Virus record (IMG/VR): IMGVR_UViG_3300028197_000148
Span: 1-25,062 of that record
DNA from: a virus
Strand: one strand, 5' to 3'
Length of the DNA stretch: 25,062 nt
The notes below the pieces were generated by a model. The model ran no database searches and was not told where the DNA came from. It saw only the letters and a list, made by a program, of their open reading frames with translations. Within the stretch, counting starts at the first letter, position 1. Each line of letters begins with the position of its first letter. Of this stretch, positions 15,612-23,070 are shown in pieces. Made by a program: the position numbers and the translations under genes.

Positions 15612-17804
15612 CTATTTAATATTTTTAAAACCAGATCTTCTTATTTTTTGACCACCTATACTTCTTCTACGGCCTATATTTTTAAACGCACTGGTATACT
15701 TTAATTTACTTATTTTTTCTGAATTTACCAAAGAATCACCCTCTGATTCACGCCTTTTAGCATAACCTCTGTTAGATTGTTGTATTTTAACAAAAGCAAC
15801 TAAGGCACCAAACGTAACTAATCTATCTACGTTAAGTCCCGGATAGTATGCTAACATTTCTTTTAAAAGCATTGGGTCAGGTATCCTTTCTACTCCTAAA
15901 GTTTGTGACATAACATTACCCTCATCATCTAATTTTTCATCTATAGCTTCTCTTATAAATTCAATTGCATATGATATTAAATGACTTTTAAATAATGTAC
16001 CTGTATTTTTCCAACCATATTCCTGATAAACTGTTCTATTAGATCCTAAGTCTTTTAGAAAAAGTATCTGTTGTTTAGGTACTAAATATCTTTGTTTTTT
16101 TCTAGCTATCATGTGTTGAATAAACAATGATATGTTATTCTCAACAATTGTCCACGCATTGTACCATTCAATAATTAATTCTAATCTTTCATGAGTTTTA
16201 TTAATATCATCAAATCTACCACACCATGCTGCTACAATTTTATCACCCTCAATAAATATTTCTGTATCTCCTGCCTCTGTTGTTCTTGTAACTTCAGTTG
16301 CATTTTTATATATAAAAATACTACATAATGAATCTGATGTAGTTGTCTTACCTTCTGATACGGGGTCAATAGAACCATAATACTGTCCAAATTCAGGACG
16401 TTTACTAGCAGGTCTTTCCCAAACAACTATAGAACCAGTCTTGTCAGTCATTTTCTTATTTACTGGAAAGTCTGATATAGGAAGTTTTGAAGTTCTCTTT
16501 GCAATTATACCTTCCTGTTCTCTATCTAATTCTATTAATTCATAAGCATATTGTTTTTCTTCTATCTTCTTCATCTGTTTAGATAGTATACCTTGTGGGA
16601 ATACAGACGCTTTTCTGTATGCAAATGCTTCAGCAATATTTAATGGTTTCTGAGATATCCTTAATTGATATTGCTCAGGTCCTAGTTCTGCTTTCCATCT
16701 TTCCCTTTCTCTTACAATAGCTTCTATAGCTTCTTCTATTTGTGAGTTGCCCCAGTCATCAATGTAAGGTGGCATAGACCACTGTTCAGGAATAAATAAC
16801 CCTGCCATACCAGTAGTCCCTTCTGCATCTATAAGATCAGTTTGTACTGCATATATATCATTTGCAGTAGGATTCATAATCATTTCTTTCAAAGGATTAC
16901 ATTGTTCTAAATCTCCCACTGATCCTGCTGCAATAAATTGACCTGTTGTCATCATACCTGAAGACATAGCAGGACGCAAGTATTCATATGTCTGCATCAT
17001 CTTAGGAGCAATACCTGCTTCTTCATGAAAGAAATAAGTAGTAGGTCCACCTACACCAGATGTAGCATTCTTTTCAAATGATGCACCTTGTATCTTTGAC
17101 TTTAAACCTCTTGATGTTTTTCTATTACCAACTTTAACCTCTATTTGTTGTTGCCATAATAAAACCTTTTCAGGATTGCTTGGTCTATACCATGCAGTAT
17201 GTTCATTAAGAAAAGTTTTATATTCATCTAAAAATTTCCAAGATCCTTTGTCATTTATGTAATCTTTTAATGAAGCACCAATCTTGCATGTACTTCCTTC
17301 CTCAAACCAATAGGTATTAATAATCTTACCCATATGAAAATATGAAGAAGCTATCTGACGTTTCTTAAGTATAGCAACATGTTGATTATTTAGTTCTGCA
17401 ATAATTTCATATAATGCCATATGATATTGGGCATCTCTTACTTTTGCAAAACCATATTTTTTTTCTTCTTTATCAAAAATTGGTAAGAAGTTTAACCACA
17501 TATAGTAATCTCTAGTTAAATACCAGACTCTACCATTATTCTTATATATTGCCCCTTGTCTACATTTGTTCTTTTGATCATCCCAGTATGACATAAAGTC
17601 TTTTGATCTAAATGGTGAACTACAGTATAAACCTTCTTTGTTAAATCTTCTTGCTTCAGCATTAAAAATTAAACTTGTATTGTCAAATTCATACTTTCCA
17701 GGTTCTTTAAAAATGTCAAAAAGAAACTCATGGAAATCTTCATCAGAATCAAAAGTAGTAGTTACCCACTTATTGTTTTCATATGTGGGTATAGTTCTAC
17801 TCAT
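15612..17804 (-). CDS. terL: Terminase large subunit, TerL (730 aa)
   Basis: Packaging motor with ATPase and nuclease activity. A degenerate Walker A-like segment KKRQIASSYFHMGK lies at 147-160. Walker B with catalytic Glu is TTYFFHEEAG at 255-264. The RNase H-fold nuclease shows D480 in GSIDPVSEG, the ENN triplet at 555-557 (IVENN) and D660 in NVDRLVTFG, the three usual acidic positions. The C-terminal 45 residues are strongly basic (RRRSIGGQKIRR). The start overlaps the stop of the GroES-like gene by 8 bp, and the portal follows 15 bp downstream. A terminase small subunit is not obvious nearby; the 126-aa and 172-aa genes are possible candidates. No intron or intein was seen. Confidence 0.93.
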   Translation of the reverse strand: MSRTIPTYENNKWVTTTFDSDEDFHEFLFDIFKEPGKYEFDNTSLIFNAEARRFNKEGLYCSSPFRSKDFMSYWDDQKNKCRQGAIYKNNGRVWYLTRDYYMWLNFLPIFDKEEKKYGFAKVRDAQYHMALYEIIAELNNQHVAILKKRQIASSYFHMGKIINTYWFEEGSTCKIGASLKDYINDKGSWKFLDEYKTFLNEHTAWYRPSNPEKVLLWQQQIEVKVGNRKTSRGLKSKIQGASFEKNATSGVGGPTTYFFHEEAGIAPKMMQTYEYLRPAMSSGMMTTGQFIAAGSVGDLEQCNPLKEMIMNPTANDIYAVQTDLIDAEGTTGMAGLFIPEQWSMPPYIDDWGNSQIEEAIEAIVRERERWKAELGPEQYQLRISQKPLNIAEAFAYRKASVFPQGILSKQMKKIEEKQYAYELIELDREQEGIIAKRTSKLPISDFPVNKKMTDKTGSIVVWERPASKRPEFGQYYGSIDPVSEGKTTTSDSLCSIFIYKNATEVTRTTEAGDTEIFIEGDKIVAAWCGRFDDINKTHERLELIIEWYNAWTIVENNISLFIQHMIARKKQRYLVPKQQILFLKDLGSNRTVYQEYGWKNTGTLFKSHLISYAIEFIREAIDEKLDDEGNVMSQTLGVERIPDPMLLKEMLAYYPGLNVDRLVTFGALVAFVKIQQSNRGYAKRRESEGDSLVNSEKISKLKYTSAFKNIGRRRSIGGQKIRRSGFKNIK

Positions 17805-18072
17805 ATCTGATTATTGCAAATACATCACCTTCTTGAAGCAATAAATGTTCTGATCCTTCATGTTGCATAGGTGTAGGCATTGCATGCTCAGCATATTGTA
17901 CAACATCACCAATTTTAATTTCTGTCACTTCTTGACCAACACCAACTACTTCACCTTTAAACTCTTTCTTTTGAGCAATTTCAGGGATAATAATTCCTGA
18001 TGCAGTTTTTGTTTCTGCAGATTTTCTTTTTATTAAAAGTCTTCTACCTACTGGTATAATTAATTGTTTCAT
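17797..18072 (-). CDS. groES: GroES-like co-chaperonin (91 aa)
   Basis: 91 residues aligning end to end with Cpn10/GroES: VGRRLLIKRKSAETKTASGI near 8-27, FKGEVVGVGQ at 38-47, IKIGDVVQY at 52-60 and a C-terminal EGDVFAII. The mobile loop that contacts GroEL is kept (ETKTASGIIIPEIAQ, with hydrophobic triplet III at 27-29 where E. coli has IVL). Between VGQ and IKIGD it is about eight residues shorter than E. coli GroES, in the roof hairpin, as might occur in a phage variant with a larger or open dome. It overlaps terL by 8 bp and follows the 172-aa gene by 15 bp, so it is coexpressed with head genes. It probably helps the host chaperonin fold the capsid or another virion protein, as T4 gp31 does. 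Confidence 0.9.
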   Translation of the reverse strand: MKQLIIPVGRRLLIKRKSAETKTASGIIIPEIAQKKEFKGEVVGVGQEVTEIKIGDVVQYAEHAMPTPMQHEGSEHLLLQEGDVFAIIRYE

Positions 18073-18087
18073 ATTTTCTTTTAGTTA

Positions 18088-18606
18088 TTATAATTGGTCA
18101 TAAGCTAATCCTGCACCACCACGCACAGAGCTTTCTTGTTCTTGTTGCATATCAGTATAGGCACCTTTATATGATTGTCTGATCTGTTCAAACTTAGCTG
18201 CTGCATTAATCATAGAGTTCATATTACCGTCTCTACCGTGTTCTATAGGGGTAACCTCCATATACTGTGCTAATCTGTCTAACATAGCTTTAATGCCCAC
18301 ATAAGCTCTGTATGTAGGAGTTTCATACATTTTTTTACACATATCTAAAGCATATCTTATTTTGCTATCTTCTGGAGATTCCTCTAATCCTATTTCTTCT
18401 ATAATGATATCCTCCTTTTCATGTTCTGGCAAATTAAAAAATGGATTTAAATCAGGATTAGGACATGACATATAAAAAATGTATTGATAAACTTGCATGT
18501 TAGTATCTGGATACTCTATCATTATACTTTTTAAAAAAGGTATAGAATAGCAATGCTCTGTTAATACTAATTTATTATTTTGAATATCAAATAATTTTAC
18601 TATCAT
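18088..18606 (-). CDS. Unrecognised protein upstream of groES (172 aa)
   Basis: 172 residues, acidic, mostly helical in the second half. A segment EKEDIIIEEIGLEESPEDS lies near 63-81, and the C-terminus is Gln-rich (DMQQEQESSVRGGAGLAYDQ). There is no Cys cluster, membrane segment or clear enzymatic motif. The start overlaps the 85-aa gene by 4 bp (ATGA type). Its place two genes upstream of terL makes a packaging or head-assembly role, including a diverged small terminase, possible; no helix-turn-helix is evident to support that. I do not recognise it. Confidence 0.6.
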   Translation of the reverse strand: MIVKLFDIQNNKLVLTEHCYSIPFLKSIMIEYPDTNMQVYQYIFYMSCPNPDLNPFFNLPEHEKEDIIIEEIGLEESPEDSKIRYALDMCKKMYETPTYRAYVGIKAMLDRLAQYMEVTPIEHGRDGNMNSMINAAAKFEQIRQSYKGAYTDMQQEQESSVRGGAGLAYDQL

Positions 18607-18860
18607 CCTTTGTTATTTTTTAAAAGTTTTTTAAAATCATCATAGTTTATTTGAAGAGTCATTTCATCATTTTGTCCATCTACAAATATATTAGTGTAAT
18701 CATCATTAAATTCATCTGTTGCTTCATGAAAATATTGTTTACACCAAATTACCTTATTTAAGTCTAACATAATTTTTGTTGTCTCAAATCTAAAATCAGT
18801 AGGTACTTTTGATTTCTTTGATTGAATAGCTAATGCTACTATAAATTCTTTATATTTCAT
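18603..18860 (-). CDS. Small unrecognised protein (85 aa)
   Basis: 85 residues, with Lys-rich ends and an acidic middle (HEATDEFNDDYTNIFVDGQN). It overlaps both neighbours by 4 bp (nuclease stop and 172-aa start), which strongly supports it as a real, translationally coupled gene. No motif identified. Confidence 0.65.
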   Translation of the reverse strand: MKYKEFIVALAIQSKKSKVPTDFRFETTKIMLDLNKVIWCKQYFHEATDEFNDDYTNIFVDGQNDEMTLQINYDDFKKLLKNNKG

Positions 18861-19675
18861 TTTTGATTATCTTTTAGCCACATTATTAATGATCTCACTT
18901 CATCTTTTAAATATGGTAGTTCATACATTTTTAGTCCTTCTAAAACTGGCTCTCCATTTATATGTTCATTAATTGGATACCCGTTTTTATCTTCTCCTAC
19001 TTGCTTAAATTTTACGTGTTGAATAATTAACTTACCAACCTTTAGTTTAGGATTATGCTTTTTAATAATATACGCATAAATACTTAATTGTAAATTATAA
19101 TGGTTAAGATTACAATCATCTAAATGATTCACAGGCCTAAACATTTTACTTGTTATTCCCTCCCAATTAGTAAAGCCTTTGTCTTTAATTTCTTTGTTAG
19201 TCTTGTAATCTGTTATGTTTATATAACCATTTACTATTTCAACTAAATCAGCTTGTCCACATATACCAGCAGATTTGAGATATACTAAATGCTCAGGATA
19301 AACGCCTTCTTCTAATTTTTGTTTTGGTGCTATTTTAAGTCCTAAATCTTCATCTACTAAAGGTTTAATTATAGGTACTTCAGTACCAAACTTTTGAATA
19401 GTTTCAAACTCTAATATATCAGCCTCTCTTTGATTATGGTAAAAATTACCTAGCTTTATTGCTCTATCTGTTTCACCATCCCATGCAGCTATTATTTCTT
19501 TAGGTGTCATACCATACCATTTTGATCTTTTATTTTTTGATGACTTTATTGCTTGTCCATCTCTATCAAATTTAGGTTTGAATTTACCTACTAAAGAAGT
19601 GACACTTAACCAATCTATTTTGTCTTGATCAGTACTTTCATAAACATGTCCTTCTTCTTTAAATATAATTGCCAT
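18857..19675 (-). CDS. PD-(D/E)XK nuclease, RecB/Cas4-like (272 aa)
   Basis: The core motifs are in order: GNFYHNQREADI with H80, AGICGQADLVEI with D143, INITDYKTNKEI with D156 and K158, and the QLSIY box with Q196 and Y200. This is the pattern of RecB-type PD-(D/E)XK exonucleases. I chose the ATG at 19675 (MAIIFKEEGHVYES) because a longer frame to 19708 would use a TTG codon and add eleven residues unlike the family, and because the upstream 29-codon ORF ends two bases before it. It likely processes DNA during replication, recombination or genome maturation. The stop overlaps the next gene by 4 bp. Confidence 0.85.
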   Translation of the reverse strand: MAIIFKEEGHVYESTDQDKIDWLSVTSLVGKFKPKFDRDGQAIKSSKNKRSKWYGMTPKEIIAAWDGETDRAIKLGNFYHNQREADILEFETIQKFGTEVPIIKPLVDEDLGLKIAPKQKLEEGVYPEHLVYLKSAGICGQADLVEIVNGYINITDYKTNKEIKDKGFTNWEGITSKMFRPVNHLDDCNLNHYNLQLSIYAYIIKKHNPKLKVGKLIIQHVKFKQVGEDKNGYPINEHINGEPVLEGLKMYELPYLKDEVRSLIMWLKDNQK

Positions 19676-19677
19676 AA

Positions 19678-19767
19678 TTAAAGTGTTAATGTAGTATACC
19701 ACCAACAACCTTCAGTGTTAGTTTTTACTGTTGTTACTTCTGATTTATAATAATAATTAATTTCCAT
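19678..19767 (-). CDS. Possible 29-residue microprotein between zinc protein and nuclease
   Basis: An ATG at 19767 opens 29 codons ending TAA at 19678-19680, two bases before the nuclease ATG. The product starts MEINYYYKSEV and ends EGCWWYTTLTL. It overlaps the end of the 108-aa gene by 11 bp in another frame and exactly fills what would otherwise be an empty 81-bp gap. Placement between stop and start codons suits translational coupling. It may also be only a leader that keeps ribosomes moving to the nuclease start. Length alone cannot prove coding. Confidence 0.4.
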   Translation of the reverse strand: MEINYYYKSEVTTVKTNTEGCWWYTTLTL

Positions 19768-20083
19768 TATTCTCTATTTGTTCATTAATAATTTCTTCCT
19801 GATCTTCTGATACTACTGCATCCCAATAACCTTTAGGACATTCAGAAGATAATGACCTTGTTTTAAACTCAAGACTACAACCACAATCTGAACAACATGG
19901 TTGTGTTCCTGGTACTAAACAATTTTCACCCTTGGAATCATATAATCCACATTTAATACAGACTTGAAATCTATCTGTTGCTATTGCTTCTACATGTTCT
20001 TTTTTAAACAATGAGTTAGCTATACCATCAGCAATTTTATCTGCATTTTTAAATATCTCTATATACTTTTTCCATTTACCCAT
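19757..20083 (-). CDS. Cys-rich zinc-binding protein (108 aa)
   Basis: 108 residues. The centre carries eight Cys: CIKC at 42-45, C55, CCSDCGC at 63-69 and C82 in SSECPKG. The pattern CxxC-x9-C-x7-CCxxCGC suggests one or two zinc sites. Around it are conserved-looking strings such as GTQPCCSDCGCSLEFKTRSL. The N-terminus is a basic amphipathic helix (KWKKYIEIFKNADKIADGI). The start overlaps the HU-like gene by 8 bp. Position among DNA-related genes suggests a nucleic acid or protein-binding accessory factor. I recall similar small Cys proteins in other phages, but no named function. Confidence 0.7.
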   Translation of the reverse strand: MGKWKKYIEIFKNADKIADGIANSLFKKEHVEAIATDRFQVCIKCGLYDSKGENCLVPGTQPCCSDCGCSLEFKTRSLSSECPKGYWDAVVSEDQEEIINEQIENNGN

Positions 20084-20432
20084 TTTTTTTAAACTTTTCT
20101 TTGTCTAAAATATCTTTATGCATTTGTTCCAATGCAGCTTCCATTTGTTCAATGTTAAGCTTTATATCTTCACTTTTAGCATAACCATTATAAGTTCTTT
20201 TAGCAATGTTACCTAATAAACTTTTATTCTTTTTTATTGCTTTATCTAACTTACTTCTTCTTAGTTCAAAAGTGCCTAAGCCCTCTACATAAATTCTAGG
20301 GAAGCTTAGTTCAGATAACTTTCTTCTTACTTTTGCATAATAAAAAGTAATAAAATCCTCAACTACTTGTGGATGCACTTCTACATCTTCTGCTATTTTT
20401 TCTCTAAACTCCTTGTGTGACTTGGGACGCAT
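20076..20432 (-). CDS. HU/IHF-like DNA-binding protein (118 aa)
   Basis: 118 residues. After an N-terminal helix, VHPQVVEDFITFYYAKVRRK leads into a beta segment RIYVEGLGTFELRRSKLDKA. This matches the HU/IHF layout in which helices are followed by the I-x-GLGTF-x-LR turn. The C-terminal 55 residues replace the usual long DNA-clasping arms with a charged helix (IEQMEAALEQMHKDILDKEK), so the DNA-binding mode may differ. IHF-like subunits are known from crAss-like phages. It overlaps the 126-aa gene by 29 bp and the 108-aa gene by 8 bp. It probably bends or compacts phage DNA. Confidence 0.72.
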   Translation of the reverse strand: MRPKSHKEFREKIAEDVEVHPQVVEDFITFYYAKVRRKLSELSFPRIYVEGLGTFELRRSKLDKAIKKNKSLLGNIAKRTYNGYAKSEDIKLNIEQMEAALEQMHKDILDKEKFKKNG

Positions 20433-20784
20433 TTCCTAAAATTTTATAGTCTAGTAATACTAACCCATTAGTCTGAATCTTAATAGCTGAATTGATTGTA
20501 ATTGTCTTTTTGTTATTACCTTTTTTTCCAAGTAAACCTTTTTTCTCTGCCTTTGTAATTGCATTTCTTGCAGACTGAGGGCTTTTGAAAATATTCATAC
20601 TTACTAACTTAACACAAAACTTAGTTAATTCTATATTAGGTGTCTTAGACAACTCACATAAAAACTTTAAATCAGAATTAGTAACAAGTATACTATTAAA
20701 AAAACAATAGGTAAGTATTTGAAACTTTATTGATTCATCAATATTTACTTTTAATTTTAAATCTACTTTATTTACTATTGCCAT
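20404..20784 (-). CDS. Possible winged-helix protein (126 aa)
   Basis: 126 residues. The segment from about 67 to 103 (SPQSARNAITKAEKKGLLGK followed by KKTITINSAIKIQ) reads as a recognition helix plus beta wing, suggesting a winged helix-turn-helix. The N-terminal 60 residues are helical and hydrophobic. The stop lies inside the HU-like gene (29-bp overlap) and the start is 1 bp after the amidase gene. It could be a transcription regulator or a diverged terminase small subunit. The call rests on visual pattern only. Confidence 0.5.
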   Translation of the reverse strand: MAIVNKVDLKLKVNIDESIKFQILTYCFFNSILVTNSDLKFLCELSKTPNIELTKFCVKLVSMNIFKSPQSARNAITKAEKKGLLGKKGNNKKTITINSAIKIQTNGLVLLDYKILGNASQVTQGV

Positions 20785-20785
20785 T

Positions 20786-21709
20786 TTATAAACTCATTAT
20801 CATATCAACCATATCTGGGTGTGGATAAATATCAGATTTACCTGTTCTCACATTACCATGTGTTAATAAACCTTTTACTTTACCAGCCCATGCATCCTCT
20901 TGAAAATCAAAACCTTTAGTAGGACCATACTTTTTGATATATTGCTTTAAACCTAATCTTATGTCTACACCATCTCTTTCACCTACCCACTTAATCCACT
21001 TTTCAGTAGCTTTAATTTGTTCTTCAGTGTAGTTATGCCAGTGTAGTTTCTTTTTAAAATGCTCAGGAAGTTCACATACTTGATCTTCCTGACATACTGA
21101 ACCTACATATGTCTGCATGTTTTTACTATCTAAATATCCCATGTTACATATTTCAATTCCTACTGAATGTCTGTTCATATAGCCAGATCCAGTTTTACCT
21201 AGATGAAATCCTTGAGCCCCAGTTGGAAATGCTTGAACCATAACACCGTTATAATCATCATTACCATTTCTATGGTTCACTCCCCCTAATACAAATTCTG
21301 TTGCAATACGCCCCCTACTATCTCTACCCCAGTGATCAATGCATCTATAAGGGTTTGCATTACCGGCAGTATGATGTAAAAATATATACTGGTTAATAAC
21401 TGGTCCCTCAACATATTCTCCTTTAGGTAAATAATGTTTATGTATAATTTGATCATAGCTTGTCTTAAACATTTGACCATGTATATCAGTATCTTCATCT
21501 ATTGCTATTGTCATAGCATTTGGTAGTTGTAATAATAGTGCCCAAGTATCAGCACCTACTATACCGTCAGCTGATATATTATGCATAAGTTGAAATCTTA
21601 TTACATGCTTTTCTGTCTCTCTTCCAAATATCCCATCTCTATTGATTAAAAGATTTTGTTGTAGTGTATGTACTTCAGGTCCACTATCACCTTTCTTTAT
21701 CATTTTCAT
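20786..21709 (-). CDS. N-acetylmuramoyl-L-alanine amidase with PG-binding domain (307 aa)
   Basis: Endolysin-type hydrolase that cuts the bond between MurNAc and the L-alanine of the stem peptide. Residues 6-60 form a PG_binding_1 domain (GPEVHTLQQNLLINRDGIFG, then ADGIVGADTWALL). Residues about 100-300 are an amidase_2 domain: H112/H113 in FLHHTAG, E186 in GIEICNM, H284 in LLTHGNVRTG, and K291/D293 in GKSDIYPHPD, giving the expected zinc ligands and catalytic Lys. There is no signal peptide, so release needs a holin; the small membrane protein at 22882-23070 is one candidate. It starts 1 bp after the 101-aa gene. A virion-associated role is also possible given the head-module location. Confidence 0.9.
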   Translation of the reverse strand: MKMIKKGDSGPEVHTLQQNLLINRDGIFGRETEKHVIRFQLMHNISADGIVGADTWALLLQLPNAMTIAIDEDTDIHGQMFKTSYDQIIHKHYLPKGEYVEGPVINQYIFLHHTAGNANPYRCIDHWGRDSRGRIATEFVLGGVNHRNGNDDYNGVMVQAFPTGAQGFHLGKTGSGYMNRHSVGIEICNMGYLDSKNMQTYVGSVCQEDQVCELPEHFKKKLHWHNYTEEQIKATEKWIKWVGERDGVDIRLGLKQYIKKYGPTKGFDFQEDAWAGKVKGLLTHGNVRTGKSDIYPHPDMVDMIMSL

Positions 21710-21710
21710 A

Positions 21711-22016
21711 CTACTTTACATTAGCTGCCGCTTTTTCCATTGCTTGTTTAAAAGCTTTCTCATCTTCACTAACCTCTCCTCCGTTTTCTTTTTGTGATGC
21801 TGCTGTTTGAGCAATAAACATTTGAGCCTGTAGTCTTTCAGCTCTTGCTTTGTCAATAGTAGCTAATAAATCCTCATATTCTGCCTGAACAGTTAAGTGA
21901 GGTATATTCTCTTTGTAAAATTGTGTGATTTCCTCTCTACGCTGTGTAAGTTCTTCTTTACTTAGCTGAGGTTGTTTGTCCTGTAGATTAGGATCTAAAT
22001 TTTTAATGTCTGCCAT
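21711..22016 (-). CDS. Small helical protein of unknown function (101 aa)
   Basis: 101 residues, charged and almost entirely helical (KEELTQRREEITQFYKEN, then DLLATIDKARAERLQAQMFI), so a short coiled coil is likely. There is no Cys or membrane segment. It directly precedes the amidase with a 1-bp gap and stands 30 nt behind the promoter-like motif at 22046-22061, so it may begin the amidase-packaging unit. I do not recognise the family. Confidence 0.65.
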   Translation of the reverse strand: MADIKNLDPNLQDKQPQLSKEELTQRREEITQFYKENIPHLTVQAEYEDLLATIDKARAERLQAQMFIAQTAASQKENGGEVSEDEKAFKQAMEKAAANVK

Positions 22017-22045
22017 TTTATTTGGTTTTATAAATTAAACATACG

Positions 22046-22061
22046 CAAACATACATAAATA
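22046..22061 (-). promoter_or_regulatory. Promoter-like motif before the 101-aa gene
   Basis: Minus strand TATTTATGTATGTTTG, matching the motif at 9352-9367 at 14 of 16 positions and ending in TATGTTTG, which fits the Bacteroidota -7 consensus TAnnTTTG. It is 30 nt before the ATG at 22016. No -33 TTG was identified at the expected spacing. Confidence 0.5.
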
Positions 22062-22070
22062 GTTTAACTT

Positions 22071-22092
22071 ATAAAAGTTTAATGACTTTTAT
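22071..22092. repeat. Perfect AT-rich inverted repeat after the 83-aa gene
   Basis: Arms ATAAAAGT and ACTTTTAT (8 bp) around a 6-nt loop, two bases beyond the stop codon at 22095. No U-tract follows on the minus strand, while a T-rich stretch follows on the plus strand. It could be a weak terminator, an RNA 3'-end element or an upstream part of the 22046 promoter. Confidence 0.4.
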
Positions 22093-22094
22093 TT

Positions 22095-22346
22095 TTATGA
22101 CTTAGGAAATAAAGGATTATTTTGAATAAGGTTTATTAACGCAACTAGATCCGATTTAATATAAGTTTTAAAATTGATAGCAAAGTTTTCTGCTGGCCAG
22201 TTATCACCAGTAATAGTACTACTATCTGGTGTAATAAAAGGAGATCCATTCCCTACTTGTTTATAAAAAGTATACTTTTCTGGGGTACAACAAGTATCTT
22301 GTACTTGTTTAACAAACCCTAGTTCTATTAAATCTGCTTCTGTCAT
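22095..22346 (-). CDS. Small unrecognised protein (83 aa)
   Basis: 83 residues beginning MTEADLIELGFVKQVQDTCC, with CC at 19-20 and a beta-rich centre containing GDNWPAENFAINF. The pattern (a helix, then a Phe/Tyr-rich sheet, ending in a helix) looks like a small folded domain, but I do not recognise it. It is 3 bp after the 96-aa basic protein gene and is the last gene before the spacer holding the 22046 promoter motif. Confidence 0.6.
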   Translation of the reverse strand: MTEADLIELGFVKQVQDTCCTPEKYTFYKQVGNGSPFITPDSSTITGDNWPAENFAINFKTYIKSDLVALINLIQNNPLFPKS

Positions 22347-22349
22347 AGT

Positions 22350-22640
22350 CTACCATTTTACCTTGTCTGCCCAATAAGCTGCACTCATTTTTCCTTTAGC
22401 TATATTTTTACCATGTCTAGCTTTAAAACTTTTACGTCTAGCCTTTTGTTTAGCTGACTCACCTGCTTTAGGCTTACCTGCAGTCTTAACACCTTGTTGT
22501 CCAAAACGTATTGTCTTTACTTTGTCTCCTTGCTTAGCCACTACCACGTGTGACTTCTTTGGATGACTAGGGGTACGTTTAGGTTTATTGTATCCTGATA
22601 CTCCTGCTTTTGCTAACCTGCTATCTTTTTTCTTTGCCAT
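22350..22640 (-). CDS. Small basic protein with KARHGKNIAKGKMSAAYWA motif (96 aa)
   Basis: 96 residues, about one quarter Lys/Arg. A beta segment HVVVAKQGDKVKTIRFGQQG is followed by a basic C-terminal part KARHGKNIAKGKMSAAYWADKVKW. I recall this C-terminal signature from many unrelated phages, where such proteins are annotated only as domains of unknown function. The start overlaps the stop of the 80-aa gene by 1 bp (TAATG). The charge suggests nucleic acid binding, perhaps inside the virion; this is inference. Confidence 0.75.
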   Translation of the reverse strand: MAKKKDSRLAKAGVSGYNKPKRTPSHPKKSHVVVAKQGDKVKTIRFGQQGVKTAGKPKAGESAKQKARRKSFKARHGKNIAKGKMSAAYWADKVKW

Positions 22641-22882
22641 TATCTTTTTTTACCTTTATGCAACCCGTGGGAAGCATGTTGTTTACCTTTTTTAGTTGCA
22701 GCACGTTTCTTTTTATTTGCAGCAGCCAGCTTAGCTCTACCTTTTTTAGAACCTTTTAATTTAGAGATTGTCTTTGATGGAGCATATACTTCTCCTGTCT
22801 CAGAAGATTTCTTACCCGAAGGAGTTCTCCACTTCTGCTTACCCCATCTAGTTAAACTCTTTTGTTGTTTTGTTTTTGCCAT
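22640..22882 (-). CDS. Small very basic protein (80 aa)
   Basis: 80 residues, over one third Lys/Arg, almost without acidic residues. It starts MAKTKQQKSLTRWGKQKWRT, continues PSGKKSSETGEVYAPSKTI and ends in a Lys/His-rich tail (GKQHASHGLHKGKKR). I remember the RWGKQKWRTPSGKKSS pattern from small phage proteins of unknown function. It has 1-bp TAATG overlaps with both neighbours, so it is part of a coupled small-gene operon. Histone-like DNA or RNA binding is plausible but unproven. Confidence 0.75.
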   Translation of the reverse strand: MAKTKQQKSLTRWGKQKWRTPSGKKSSETGEVYAPSKTISKLKGSKKGRAKLAAANKKKRAATKKGKQHASHGLHKGKKR

Positions 22883-23070
22883 TATCTTGCAAATAATATC
22901 TTTATTGAATAAATAATTAACGCTGATACAAGTATTCCCATTAAAGGATCTTTATTAATACTAACTACTTGAGTTTTTTCCTTGCAACATTTATCACTTG
23001 CTGGTTTGACTGATCCACAAGTAGATAATAAACCACAACATAGTAATACTATAATTAACTTTTTACCCAT
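22882..23070 (-). CDS. Small membrane/lipoprotein-like protein, possible lysis factor (62 aa)
   Basis: 62 residues. The N-terminus KKLIIVLLCCGLLSTCGS is a basic start plus hydrophobic core with a lipobox-like LSTC (Cys18; Thr at -1 is unusual). A short polar part with CC at 28-29 follows, then a second hydrophobic stretch LMGILVSALIIYSIKILF at about 43-60. It could be a two-pass small holin, a spanin-like lipoprotein or a superinfection-exclusion protein. Overlaps of 1 bp with both neighbours (TAATG) place it in the small basic-gene operon, about 1.2 kb upstream of the amidase. The membrane character is clear; the job is not. Confidence 0.65.
   Translation of the reverse strand: MGKKLIIVLLCCGLLSTCGSVKPASDKCCKEKTQVVSINKDPLMGILVSALIIYSIKILFAR

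Noticed and set aside
19676-19708. Longer nuclease start at 19708
   Set aside because: The codon there is TTG, the added residues are unlike the family, and the ATG at 19675 follows the preceding stop closely.
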